Below, piece by piece: positions 51,633-60,467 of a stretch of 64,000 bases of DNA. Below the pieces are notes generated by a model. It searched no databases. It worked only from the letters and a program-made list of their open reading frames with translations, and was not told the origin of the DNA. Every line of letters starts with the position of its first letter. Positions within the stretch are counted from its first letter, which is position 1. The DNA comes from Streptomyces sp. NBC_01341 (GTDB taxonomy: Bacteria > Actinomycetota > Actinomycetes > Streptomycetales > Streptomycetaceae), in the NCBI RefSeq assembly GCF_035946055.1, contig NZ_CP108364.1, positions 7,130,001 to 7,194,000 of the forward strand, read 5' to 3'. A program made the translations under genes and the position numbers.

Positions 51633-52472
51633 ATGAGCGCAACGGCGGATCAGGGGCGGGAAACCCAGCGCACGCACACCGATGTCCTGCCCGCGGGGCT
51701 GGCCGACGCGGTGCGCGCCACGGCTGAGGAGATCGCGGAGCTGTTGCGCGGAGCCCCCGACATGGGCGCTTCCGTGCCGGGTTCGGAGTGGACCCTGGGG
51801 GAGGTGGCCGCACATCTGGCTCAGGCGAACGAGCTGATGGCGCAGGTGGCCGCCGGGCTGTCCCGCCGCCATGGCGACGGCACTCCGCAGAGTATCGCCG
51901 CAGCCAACGAGCAGGCTCTCGCCGCATTCGGTGAGCGGGCAGCGCATCCGCTGGCCGCGATGATAGAGACGCAGGCCGACGCGTACGTCGACGCGGTGGC
52001 TCGACGCCCCGTGGGCGAGACGCTGATGACGCCGATGGGTCCGATGGACCGGGCGGTCCTCGGCTCGTACCTGCTGACGCACATGTTGGGCCACGGCTAC
52101 GACATCGCCCGGGCGCTCAGGCGTCCGCACGGGGTGACCCCGGCAAGGGTTACCCTGACGCTCCCCTTCATGATCGAGGCCATGCCCCGCGTGACGGACG
52201 CCGCGGCCACAACAGGCCTGAATGCCCGCTATGCGGTGCGGTTGTGGGGTGGCGGAGGTTTCGGCGTGACGTTCACCGATGGGGCGGCGACCGTGTCTCA
52301 GGATCATCCGGACCGCCCGGACTGCACCCTGTCCATCGAGCCGGTCACCTTCCTGTTGATGGCGCTCGGCCGCTGCTCGCCAGTGGGTGCCATGGCCAGG
52401 GGACGGGTCTTCGCGTGGGGCCGCAAGCCGTGGACGGGGCCGCGGTTTCCGCAGTACTTCAAGGCTCCGTAG
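51633..52472 (+). CDS. maleylpyruvate isomerase N-terminal (DinB-like) domain protein
   Basis: 279 residues of the actinobacterial TIGR03083/MDMPI type, many of them mycothiol-dependent. The four-helix DinB-like domain is in the first 170 residues: GSEWTLGEVAAHLAQANELM supplies the first His, and YLLTHMLGHGYDIARAL the other two metal-ligand histidines. The C-terminal half (VRLWGGGGFGVTFTDGAATV ... CTLSIEPVTFLLMALGR) resembles the sterol-carrier-like domain often found in this family. ATG with GGGAGCGGCAGCGAC upstream. Probably a mycothiol- or metal-dependent enzyme of unknown substrate. Confidence 0.8.
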   Translation: MSATADQGRETQRTHTDVLPAGLADAVRATAEEIAELLRGAPDMGASVPGSEWTLGEVAAHLAQANELMAQVAAGLSRRHGDGTPQSIAAANEQALAAFGERAAHPLAAMIETQADAYVDAVARRPVGETLMTPMGPMDRAVLGSYLLTHMLGHGYDIARALRRPHGVTPARVTLTLPFMIEAMPRVTDAAATTGLNARYAVRLWGGGGFGVTFTDGAATVSQDHPDRPDCTLSIEPVTFLLMALGRCSPVGAMARGRVFAWGRKPWTGPRFPQYFKAP

Positions 52473-52578
52473 GGCGAAGCAGGGCGGCCCGGTCTGCTGT
52501 GCACACCATGCCGGGACGGCAGGAACGGCCGGGCCGCGACCCCGATTTGCCGGCCTTCGGGAGATCCCGCAGAAGTCG

Positions 52579-53727
52579 TCACCAGCTGAGGCGAGCTCCC
52601 ACCGGCAGATGATCGCTGCCTGTGGCCGGCAGGACCCACGAGCTCCGAGGCTCCACACCCCGGACCAGGATCTGGTCGATCCGCGCCATCGGGAACGACG
52701 CCGGCCAAGTGAAACCGAAGCCCTGCCCGGCTGCTTCCTGCACCGAGCGCAGGTGCGAGGTGAGCCCGTCGAACACGCGGTCGTCGGTGGTGCCGTTCAT
52801 GTCGCCGAGCACCACCACCCGCTCGTTCCGCTCGGTGGCGACGGCCTTGGCGAGCGCTGCGGCGCCGACGTCCCGCGAGTCCGTCCAGAAGCCGTGCCGG
52901 GGCATCAGCCGTACCGACCCCAGGTGCGTCACGAAGACCACCAGCGACCCCTTGTCCGTGGCCACCGTCGTGCGCAGCGCCCGCGGCGGGTCCACGGGCA
53001 GGTCCTTTGCGCGCCGGCTCTCGGCGAGCGGTCCGACGTTCCCCCGCAGGACGTCGACCGGCCGGGAATCCGACAAGGGCAGCTTGCTCCACAGGCCCAC
53101 CGTGCCCTGCACCGTGTGGTAGGGGTATGTCCCGGCCAGCTCCTTCCCGTATGCGACCGCGGCCCGGGGAGTCAGCTCCTCGAGCGCCAGCAAGGCCGCC
53201 CCGGACGCCGCCAGGCCGCGGGCGGTGCGCACCGGGTCCGGGTTCTCGGCGTTGACGTTGTGGCTGACCACCGTGAGGTCTCCGCCCGGCGCGGACTTGT
53301 CGAGGAACAGTCCTCCGAACAGGCTCGACCACGCCACGGCCGGCAGCACCAGCGCCGCCGTCGCCACGGCGGACCTGCGCCACAGGGCCCCCGCGAGGAT
53401 CACCGGGATGAACACACCGAACCACGGCAGGAGTGACTCCACGAGGCTGCCTGTGCCGCCCCGGTCCGTGATCTCCGCGTGCAGCAACATGAGCAGGCCG
53501 AGCGCCAGCGCCGAGGCCGCGAGCCACAGGCCGCGCTTCCACGGGTCAGGTCTGCGGAGACTTCGCACCGCCCGAAAAACGCGACGTGCCGGCCGGGCAC
53601 CGGAGCGGGTGCTGCCGTCGCGGCCGGCGTCGGAGCGGCGGGCCGCAGCCGTGTGCGGGAGTGCGGCGCGCTCGCCCGGGTCGCTCTGCTCCCGCGAACC
53701 TTCGACGTCTTGTAGAGCTTTACTCAC
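52579..53727 (-). CDS. membrane-anchored endonuclease/exonuclease/phosphatase family protein (VanJ-like)
   Basis: 382 residues. About 60 hydrophilic residues precede three hydrophobic helices (GLWLAASALALGLLMLLHA, PWFGVFIPVILAGALW, ATAALVLPAVAWSSLFG), then an EEP domain: DLTVVSHNVNAENPD, LLALEEL, LVVFVTHLGSVRL, RVVVLGDMNGTTDDR, TGSDHLPVGARLSW. This is the layout of VanJ-type proteins with an external active site. GTG 53727 overlaps the kinase stop by 4 bp (GTGA), so translation is coupled to the two-component system upstream. A role in envelope-lipid phosphate metabolism or glycopeptide tolerance is inferred. Confidence 0.85.
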   Translation of the reverse strand: MSKALQDVEGSREQSDPGERAALPHTAAARRSDAGRDGSTRSGARPARRVFRAVRSLRRPDPWKRGLWLAASALALGLLMLLHAEITDRGGTGSLVESLLPWFGVFIPVILAGALWRRSAVATAALVLPAVAWSSLFGGLFLDKSAPGGDLTVVSHNVNAENPDPVRTARGLAASGAALLALEELTPRAAVAYGKELAGTYPYHTVQGTVGLWSKLPLSDSRPVDVLRGNVGPLAESRRAKDLPVDPPRALRTTVATDKGSLVVFVTHLGSVRLMPRHGFWTDSRDVGAAALAKAVATERNERVVVLGDMNGTTDDRVFDGLTSHLRSVQEAAGQGFGFTWPASFPMARIDQILVRGVEPRSSWVLPATGSDHLPVGARLSW

Positions 53728-54845
53728 TGGTCGGTGTCCTTCGGGGGCCGGGCGGGGGGTCGGGGCAGGCGAACGACGACTCGGAGTCCGCCCTCGGCGC
53801 GCGCGGTGATGGTGAGGGACCCGTCGTGCACCTCGGTGATCCTCCTGACGATGGCCAGTCCGAGTCCGACCCCGGCGTGGTCGTTGCGGAGCCGCTCGGT
53901 GGCCCGCTGGAAGGGCTCGGTGAGAGTCGAGACGGATTGTGTGGAGAGTGTCTCGCCGCAGTTCTCGACCGTGAGCACCCCGGTCCCGGGGCCCACAGCC
54001 GTACTGACCCATACCCTTCCTCCGGCGGGCAGGTTGTGCACGATCGCGTTGTGTACGAGGTTCGTCGTCAACTGCAGCAGGAGAGTCTGCGAGCCGAACG
54101 CCTGGGCGATCTCCCCGGAGGTCTCGATGCTGACACCGCGCTTCCCGGCGAGCGGGAGCAGTGTCTCGGTGGCCTCTTCCGCGAGCAGGGAGAGGTCTAC
54201 GGTTTCTCGGGCGAAGGACCTCTGATCGGCGCGGCTGAGTACGAGGAGCGCCTCGGTCAGGTCGATCGCCCGGGCGTTGACTGCGTGCAGACGGGCGATG
54301 ACCTTGCTCAGGTCCTGTGCCGGGTCCTTGCGGGCCACGTCGAGCAGCGCCTGCGAGACGGCCAGCGGGGTGCGCAGTTCGTGGGAGGCGTTGGCCGCGA
54401 ACCTCCGTTGCTCCGCCACGTGATCTTCGAGGCGGGCGAGCATGGTGTCGAAGGCATCGGCGAGTTCACGGAATTCGTCCTTGCGCCCGGTCAACCGGAT
54501 CCGGTGCGAGAGCGAACCTTTCGTGACCATGCTGGTGGCGTCCGCGATGCGGGTCAGCGGGGCGAGCATGCGGCCGGCGAGAATCCACCCACCCACGAGA
54601 CCGAACAGAAGCAGGAACGCCAGCACGGCGGCAGCCCTCGGAGCGAAGACGTCCAGGAGGGCGGACCGGACGGGAAAGACACCACGGAGCCTGTCGTCGG
54701 GGTTGATGAGCATCGCGCGGTCGGGGACGTAGCGCAGGAGAAAGACCCACACCGCCGCGAGTAGCAGCAGGCCGGCGATCATGAGGAACCCGGCGTAGCT
54801 GAGGGTGAGTTTGAAGCGGACGCTGAGCCCGGGCCGCCTATTCAC
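53724..54845 (-). CDS. sensor histidine kinase
   Basis: 373 residues. Two membrane helices (about 12-34 and 68-90) flank a short extracellular loop of about 33 residues (RYVPDRAMLINPDDRLRGVF...), followed by a HAMP domain (GRMLAPLTRIADATSMVTKG), the phosphoacceptor in FAANASHELRTPLAV, and an ATPase domain (N box NLVHNAIVHN, G2 box GVGLGLAIVRR). The small sensor loop suggests intramembrane sensing, as in VanS/BceS-like kinases. It overlaps the response regulator by 8 bp and the VanJ-like gene by 4 bp. Confidence 0.95.
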   Translation of the reverse strand: MNRRPGLSVRFKLTLSYAGFLMIAGLLLLAAVWVFLLRYVPDRAMLINPDDRLRGVFPVRSALLDVFAPRAAAVLAFLLLFGLVGGWILAGRMLAPLTRIADATSMVTKGSLSHRIRLTGRKDEFRELADAFDTMLARLEDHVAEQRRFAANASHELRTPLAVSQALLDVARKDPAQDLSKVIARLHAVNARAIDLTEALLVLSRADQRSFARETVDLSLLAEEATETLLPLAGKRGVSIETSGEIAQAFGSQTLLLQLTTNLVHNAIVHNLPAGGRVWVSTAVGPGTGVLTVENCGETLSTQSVSTLTEPFQRATERLRNDHAGVGLGLAIVRRITEVHDGSLTITARAEGGLRVVVRLPRPPARPPKDTDQ

Positions 54846-55533
54846 GCTCCCCTCCCTCGGGAGCGGGAGCCGGATGTGCGTCGATGCGGTACCCGGCGCC
54901 GGACACCGTGGCGATGACCCAGGGTTCGCCGAGGCGTTTACGCAGGGCCGAGACCGTGATGCGGACGGCGTTGGTGAAGGGGTCGGCGTTCACATCCCAT
55001 GCCCGCTCCAGAAGCTCCTCGGCGCTGACGACACCGCCCTCGGCGGCGACGAGGACTTCGAGTACCGCGAACTGCTTCCTGGTCAGGGCGACGTGCCTGC
55101 CGTCGCGATGGACTTCGCGGCGGAACGGATCGAGTCGCAGGCCCGCGATCTCGCGCACGGGCGGCCTGTTGTGCCCACGCCTGCGGTCCAGGGCTCTGAG
55201 TCTGAGTACGAGCTCCTGGAGCTCGAACGGCTTGGTGAGGTAGTCGTCGGCGCCGAGTCCGAACCCTGAGGCCTTGTCGTCGAGCCGGTCGGCGGCGGTG
55301 AGCATGAGGATCGGAATGCCGCTGCCGGACGTGACGATACGTTCGGCGATCTCGTCGCCGGTAGGGCCCGGGATGTCGCGGTCGAGGACGGCGATGTCGT
55401 AGACGTTGGTGCTCAGCAGCTCCCAGGCGGTGTCGCCGTCACCGGCGATGTCGGACGCGATCGCCTCCAGGCGCAGGCCGTCGCGGATGGCTTCCGCCAT
55501 GTAGGGCTCGTCCTCGACGATCAACACTCGCAT
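54838..55533 (-). CDS. OmpR/PhoB-family response regulator
   Basis: 231 residues. Receiver domain: acidic pair EDE near residues 7-9, phosphoacceptor in DIAVLDRDIPG (about 51), T/S in LMLTAAD, Lys in YLTKPF. A winged-helix DNA-binding domain follows (DPFRREVHRDGRHVALTRKQ, FTNAVRITVSALRKRLGEP, VSGAGYRID). It is the first gene of a three-gene operon with the kinase and VanJ-like protein. Divergent from the ArsR-like gene. Confidence 0.95.
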   Translation of the reverse strand: MRVLIVEDEPYMAEAIRDGLRLEAIASDIAGDGDTAWELLSTNVYDIAVLDRDIPGPTGDEIAERIVTSGSGIPILMLTAADRLDDKASGFGLGADDYLTKPFELQELVLRLRALDRRRGHNRPPVREIAGLRLDPFRREVHRDGRHVALTRKQFAVLEVLVAAEGGVVSAEELLERAWDVNADPFTNAVRITVSALRKRLGEPWVIATVSGAGYRIDAHPAPAPEGGERE

Positions 55534-55679
55534 GCTTCGAGGTTACGAGCGGCCACATATCGTCCGCGTATCGAAAGTGAACACGGCCGGCGCCCGTCGG
55601 GCTGCGGTCCCCGAGGCGGCTCCTCCCGTGCGCGGGAGGCCAGGAGGATTGTCGGCAGGCGACCGGCCTCCCTTCACCG

Positions 55680-55711
55680 ACAATATTTTTTGTCTTGACA
55701 AAAATTATTGT
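55680..55711. promoter_or_regulatory. AT-rich 15-bp palindromic operator over a promoter
   Basis: ACAATATTTTTTGTC-TT-GACAAAAATTATTGT: 14 of 15 positions are symmetric. TTGACA (55695-55700) inside it is a perfect -35 box directed to the ArsR-like gene 20-50 bp downstream. It is conspicuous in a GC-rich genome and is a likely autoregulatory site. Confidence 0.75.
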
Positions 55712-55729
55712 CGGGTTGATCCTGAGGGA

Positions 55730-56404
55730 GTGCTGGATGTAGCTGTGATCGAAGAACCCGCTGCGGCGGTGGCATCCCTGGACCCGATACGGTCCCGGAT
55801 CCTCGCTGCTCTGACCGAGCCCGGGTCGGCGGCCATGCTGGCCGCCCGCCTGGGACTGCCTCGGCAGAAGATCAACTACCACCTGAAGGAGCTGGAGCGT
55901 CACGGACTGGTCGAGCTCGCCGAGGAGCGGCGCAAGGGCAACGTCACCGAGCGGGTGTACCGCGCCACCGCCTCCTCCTACGTGATCTCGCCCAGTGCCC
56001 TGGCCGCCGTCAGTCCGGATCCCTCCCGGTCCCCCGACCAGCTCTCCGGTCAGTGGCTGCTGGCACTGGGAGCCCGGCTGGTGCGGGAGGTCGGCATGCT
56101 GCTGACCGGCGCCGCCCGGGCCGAGCGGCGGGTCGCGAGCTTCGGGATCGACGCCGAGGTGCGCTTCGCGTCGGCGGCCGACCGGGCGGCCTTCGCCGAG
56201 GAGCTCACTCAGGTGATGGCGGCCCTGGTCGGCCGCTACCACGACGAATCCGCGCCGGGAGGCCGACGCAACCGCGTGATCGTCGGCGTGCACCAGATCC
56301 CCGAAGCCCATCCAGACGCTCCGAAGGGTGAGCCCGGCCTCCTGCCGGGAGCCATGGGGGAGCACGAACAAGAACCGTCAGCAGAACAGGAAAAGCGATC
56401 ATGA
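55730..56404 (+). CDS. ArsR-family winged-helix regulator
   Basis: About 224 residues from GTG 55730 (GTG 55745 is also possible). The winged helix is near the N-terminus: LDPIRSRILAALTEPGSAAM, LAARLGLPRQKINYHLKELE and RHGLVELAEERRKGNVTERV. The rest is a helical regulatory part. Pairs of such regulators with AHSA1/SRPBCC proteins are common in actinomycetes. Its stop overlaps the SRPBCC start (ATGA), so they are coupled. The palindrome at 55680-55711 is probably its own operator; the coding frame extends upstream through it to 55532, but that part cannot be coding if the promoter is there. Confidence 0.88.
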   Translation: MLDVAVIEEPAAAVASLDPIRSRILAALTEPGSAAMLAARLGLPRQKINYHLKELERHGLVELAEERRKGNVTERVYRATASSYVISPSALAAVSPDPSRSPDQLSGQWLLALGARLVREVGMLLTGAARAERRVASFGIDAEVRFASAADRAAFAEELTQVMAALVGRYHDESAPGGRRNRVIVGVHQIPEAHPDAPKGEPGLLPGAMGEHEQEPSAEQEKRS

Positions 56405-57138
56405 CGCACCCATTCGAGATCGAGCTGGAGACGACCCTGCCGGTGAACCCGGAAGAGGTCTGGCAGGCCATCGCCACAGGCCCTGGCATCGACTCCTGGT
56501 TCATGGGCCGTAACGAGGTTGAACCCCGAGAAGGTGGTGTCGCGTCGATGGACATCGCCGGCCACCGCGAGCAGGCCGTGATCACGGCCTACGAACCCGG
56601 CAGACGCCTCGCGACCCGAACCTCCCCCGGCGAGGACGGCCGCTTCATGGCCTTCGAGTACCTGATCGAGGGGAAGGAGCACGGCAGCACCGTTCTCCGC
56701 GTGGTCCACAGCGGCCTGCTCGGAGACGACTGGCAGGACGAGTACGACGCGCTGCGCCGCGGCTGGCCCTTCCACCTCCACACGCTCGGCGAATACCTGA
56801 CCCGCTTTCCCGCGACGGTCGGCTTCCCCGTCTTCGCCATGGTTCCGACGCCCGGCAGGACGGCACAGGACGTCGGTGCGGCCCTCACCCGCGGGCTGGC
56901 GCTGTCCGCCCCGGTCGCGGTCGGTGCGCGGGCGCACGCCGAACCGTCCGGCCTGGTGCCCATGGACGGCGAGGTCGTCTGGGCGGACGACGAGCGGATC
57001 GCCGTCCGTACCCCTGACGGGATCTACACCTTCCACTTCGGTTCGGGTGCCCTGCTCATGTTCCACCACCTGTTCGGACCGGATACGGAGGGGGCCGAGG
57101 CCGCCTGGCAGCAGTGGCTGAACGGGCTCCTGACCTGA
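56401..57138 (+). CDS. SRPBCC (AHSA1-like) domain protein
   Basis: 245 residues. The N-terminal 145 form the START/AHSA1 helix-grip fold: FEIELETTLPVNPEEVWQAI, IDSWFMGRNEVEPREGG, FMAFEYLIEGKEHGSTVLRV, WPFHLHTLGEYL. The family has a hydrophobic cavity and binds lipids or small ligands. The C-terminal about 100 residues are an extra module often seen with this family in actinobacteria. Four-base overlap with the ArsR-like gene. Confidence 0.88.
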   Translation: MTHPFEIELETTLPVNPEEVWQAIATGPGIDSWFMGRNEVEPREGGVASMDIAGHREQAVITAYEPGRRLATRTSPGEDGRFMAFEYLIEGKEHGSTVLRVVHSGLLGDDWQDEYDALRRGWPFHLHTLGEYLTRFPATVGFPVFAMVPTPGRTAQDVGAALTRGLALSAPVAVGARAHAEPSGLVPMDGEVVWADDERIAVRTPDGIYTFHFGSGALLMFHHLFGPDTEGAEAAWQQWLNGLLT

Positions 57139-57500
57139 TGCTCGCCGGCGTTACCGGTTCCGGCGTGAAGGCCGGGCCGGTGACGGGTGCTCTGTGAGCG
57201 GTGCATCGGGTTCGTGTCCGCCCTTCGCCCGGCGCGCAGTGGCGCAAGGGCGTGAATCCGCGCCATGCCTCCGGTCCGCGATCTCACTTGGAAGATGCTG
57301 CCAGGGTCGCCCGTAGCCGGCCGACGGGAACCGTGTGATCGATTTCGGTGTCTTCGCGGGCATGACCTCAGACCACGGGAGCCTCCCGTCTGAGGCATGT
57401 CATAACCGCGCCGGTATCAGCGCCGGGGCGGTCAGCGCCTTGGGCAGAGGGCTGGAGCCGCTGCGTGGTGAGCCGTGAGAAGCAGCGAAAGGCCGATCCA
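57139..57500. other. 362-bp intergenic region with a hairpin
   Basis: No gene. CCTCAGAC (57366-57373) pairs with GTCTGAGG (57388-57395), with a further CGGGAG/CTCCCG stem inside; it is probably a terminator or leader hairpin. Confidence 0.45.
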
Positions 57501-58952
57501 GTGATGAGCAGGCATTCCGGCGCCTCGGCGCACTCCACGCCCGCAGTCGGCGTGAGGAACTGGCGCAACACCGAGCTCGCTCTTCTGGCGTTGGCGGTCG
57601 CCATCCCGGTGCTCGCCTACGCGAACGTGGGCCTCGCCCTCGACGGCGGGCTCCCCGCGGGCCTGCTCGCCTACGGACTCGGAATCGGCCTCCTGGCAGG
57701 TATCGGCCATCTCGTGGTCCGCCGGTTCGCGCCGTTCGCGGATCCGCTGCTGTTACCCCTGGCCGCGCTGCTGAACGGACTCGGCCTCGTGCTCATCTGG
57801 CGGTTGGACCAGTCCGAACGGCTCCAGGCGCGCGGCGAGTTCTTCGAGGCTTCTCCCCGGCAACTGCTCAATTCGGCACTCGGCATGGCGCTCTTCGTGG
57901 CGGTGGTCGTCCTCCTCAAGGATCACCGTGTCCTGCAGCGCTACACCTACATCTCCATGGCCCTGTCCATGATCCTGTTGGTGCTCCCTCTCGTGCCGGG
58001 CCTGCGCGCCGACAGCTACGGGGCGAAGATCTGGATCGAGATCCCCGGGCTGGGCACCCTGCAACCGGGGGAGTTCGTGAAGATCGTCATCGCCGTCTTC
58101 TTCGCCGGGTACCTCATGGTGAAGAGGGACGCGATGGCGCTGGCCAGCCGCCGGTTCATGGGTCTGTACCTGCCCCGTGGCCGCGACCTCGGGCCCATTC
58201 TCGTGGTCTGGGCGATGTCCATCCTGATCCTGGTCTTCGAGACCGACCTGGGCACGTCGCTGCTGTTCTTCGGGATGTTCGTCGTCATGGTGTACGTGGC
58301 CACCGAGCGGACCAGCTGGATCGTCTTCGGCCTGTTCATGGCCGCGGGCGGCGCGGTGGGGGTCGCCTCATTCGAGTCGCACGTCCAGCAGCGTGTTCAG
58401 GCATGGCTGGATCCGATGCGCGAGTACACCCTCAGCAGACAGGGACTGGGGGGTCACTCCGAACAGTCCATGGAGGCGTTGTGGGCCTTCGGGTCGGGAG
58501 GCGTCCTCGGCACCGGGCTGGGGCAGGGGAACTCCGACCTCATCGGATTCGCCGCCAACTCCGACTTCATCCTGGCCACGTTCGCCGAGGAGTTGGGCCT
58601 TGCCGGTGTCATGGCGGTCCTGCTGGTGTACGGCCTGATCGTGGAGCGGGGGATACGCACGGCGCTCGCCGCGCGCGACCCGTTCGGCAAACTCCTCGCG
58701 GCCGGCCTGTCTGGTGCTTTCGGGCTCCAGGTCTTCGTGGTCGCGGGCGGCGTCATGGGCCTGATCCCGCTGACCGGAATGACGCTGCCGTTCGTGGCGT
58801 ACGGAGGTTCTTCCGTCATCGCCAACTGGGCTCTCGTAGGCATTCTGATCCGGATCAGCGATGCCGCGCGCCGCCCCACGCCGGCCCTGTCGCCCGACCT
58901 GGACGTCGAGCTGAACCAGGCGTCCGCCCAGGAACTGTCCGGTCGGCCATGA
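57501..58952 (+). CDS. FtsW/RodA/SpoVE-family SEDS protein
   Basis: About 483 residues with ten or so membrane helices. SEDS proteins are peptidoglycan glycosyltransferases working with a class B PBP. Seen: WIEIPGLGTLQPGEFVKIVI (the (G/A)xxxQPSEF-like motif, here QPGEF), VFETDLGTSLLFFGMFVVMV with the conserved Asp, FAEELGLAGVMAVLLVYGLI, and MTLPFVAYGGSSVIANWALV. No PBP, mre or fts genes are adjacent, so it is a stand-alone paralogue, perhaps for sporulation or stress. Start GTG 57501 or ATG 57504 behind AAAGG. Confidence 0.92.
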   Translation: MMSRHSGASAHSTPAVGVRNWRNTELALLALAVAIPVLAYANVGLALDGGLPAGLLAYGLGIGLLAGIGHLVVRRFAPFADPLLLPLAALLNGLGLVLIWRLDQSERLQARGEFFEASPRQLLNSALGMALFVAVVVLLKDHRVLQRYTYISMALSMILLVLPLVPGLRADSYGAKIWIEIPGLGTLQPGEFVKIVIAVFFAGYLMVKRDAMALASRRFMGLYLPRGRDLGPILVVWAMSILILVFETDLGTSLLFFGMFVVMVYVATERTSWIVFGLFMAAGGAVGVASFESHVQQRVQAWLDPMREYTLSRQGLGGHSEQSMEALWAFGSGGVLGTGLGQGNSDLIGFAANSDFILATFAEELGLAGVMAVLLVYGLIVERGIRTALAARDPFGKLLAAGLSGAFGLQVFVVAGGVMGLIPLTGMTLPFVAYGGSSVIANWALVGILIRISDAARRPTPALSPDLDVELNQASAQELSGRP

Positions 58953-59322
58953 GGTGAGTGCCCCGGCCGGATCGTCCGTATGGCGTCGGCCAGGGACGTG
59001 GGTCGAGGACGGCGGCTTCGTGTATCTCGCGGTGGACGGCCCGATTAGGGGTCGAGTCGTCAGCCAGGGCCGGGCGAGCGTGTGACCGCAACGCAACGAT
59101 TCCCGGCCCACGTGGGGTCATCGCCTCCGTCACCTCGTTCGCCTTGTTCGAAGCCGGGTGGCCGTCCGCCGCGTGAGCTCTCGCGCCCGCGGGCGGCTCG
59201 TCCGACGGCTCTCGCCGGTCCGGTGTGCCGGACGCACCGCCGCCGAAGGCAGACACGGGCGGTCCCCTCTGCACGCGCGGTATCTGTGTGCGATCCCTTG
59301 CCGGTCATGACAAGCTCCACGC
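58953..59322. other. 370-bp intergenic region, nothing recognised
   Basis: Short overlapping frames only; no clear hairpin or operator was found. Confidence 0.4.
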
Positions 59323-60204
59323 ATGCCGATCGTTGACGTGTCCTGCGAGGTGGCCATTGCGTACGAGACCTTCGGAGACGTCGGGGATCCCCCTGTCCTG
59401 CTTGTGATGGGTTTCGGCGCGCAGATGCTGGCGTGGCACGAGGACTTCTGTCGAGCGCTGGCTGACCGAGGCCGATACGTGATCCGGTACGACAACCGCG
59501 ACAGCGGGCTGTCCACCAAGTTCGACGATCGCCCCGTGGACATAGGCCAGTTCATGGCGGCCGTGAGCGCGGGCGACATCTCCGCCGCCCGCGCGATGGC
59601 TCCCTACCGGCTTCACGACATGGCCGGTGACGGCTTCGGGCTGCTCACCGCGCTCGGTATCGAACGCGCCCACGTGGTCGGAAGCTCGATGGGAGGAATG
59701 ATCGCCCAGACCATGGCGCTCTCCTTTCCGGAGAGAGTGCTGACCTTGACGTCGATGATGTCCTCGACCGGCGAAAGCGAGTACGGCCAGGCCGGCCGGG
59801 AAGCCCAGACGGTGCTGTCCAGCCCCAAGCCCACCGATCGAGAGGGACACGTCGCCGCCGCCGAGAAGGAACTGGTCTGGGCCTCCAAGCGATACGGCGA
59901 CGCGGACGCACTGCGTGACCTGGCGGGCCGAAGCTACGACCGCTCCTTCTACCCCGCGGGTGCCGGACGGCAGCTCGGTGCGATGGTCCTCGGAGGTTCA
60001 CGCGCGGACGCACTGCGAGAACTGCGTGTGCCGACACTGGTGATCCACGGCTTGGACGACACCCTGATCGACCCCAGTGGAGGCAAACGGACCGCGGAGC
60101 TGGTCCCCGGCGCGGAACTCCTGTTGATTCCAGACATGGGCCACGACCGTCCACGCGAACTCTGGCCCAGGATCGTCGACGCCGTAGCGGCCCACACCGC
60201 TTGA
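59323..60204 (+). CDS. alpha/beta-hydrolase
   Basis: 293 residues, epoxide hydrolase/haloperoxidase-like alpha/beta-hydrolase. Oxyanion region VMGFGAQ, conserved RYDNRDSGLS, nucleophile elbow VVGSSMGGMIAQ (Ser about 126), acid Asp in VIHGLDDTLI and catalytic His in IPDMGHDRP. Close relatives in actinomycetes are annotated as esterases or anthracycline-type methyl esterases; substrate not determinable here. Confidence 0.92.
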   Translation: MPIVDVSCEVAIAYETFGDVGDPPVLLVMGFGAQMLAWHEDFCRALADRGRYVIRYDNRDSGLSTKFDDRPVDIGQFMAAVSAGDISAARAMAPYRLHDMAGDGFGLLTALGIERAHVVGSSMGGMIAQTMALSFPERVLTLTSMMSSTGESEYGQAGREAQTVLSSPKPTDREGHVAAAEKELVWASKRYGDADALRDLAGRSYDRSFYPAGAGRQLGAMVLGGSRADALRELRVPTLVIHGLDDTLIDPSGGKRTAELVPGAELLLIPDMGHDRPRELWPRIVDAVAAHTA

Positions 60205-60467
60205 GCAGGGGCGCCCGCACCACGCGCCCCGTGCGCGCGGACCGGCGCCGTGAATCAGCTCAGCCGCACAACGGGGGTACAGGCGGCCCGCGACGATGCC
60301 GTCGACGACGGCTCGGTTGTACGTTCCGCCCTCGGGCGGGAGCTCCCCGTTCTGTTGCGCGAGGCACTCGCGGCGACACGGCAGCTTCGGCCAAGCATGC
60401 TCGAATCCGGGATGACCGCGTGCTAGAGATAGCGAGCAAAGAGCCCCGATACAGGAGGTATGCGACG

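Noticed and set aside
50646..52658. 670-codon open frame on the minus strand
   Set aside because: It runs antisense to yceI copy 2 and the DinB-like gene, and the same antisense frame appears opposite yceI copy 1.
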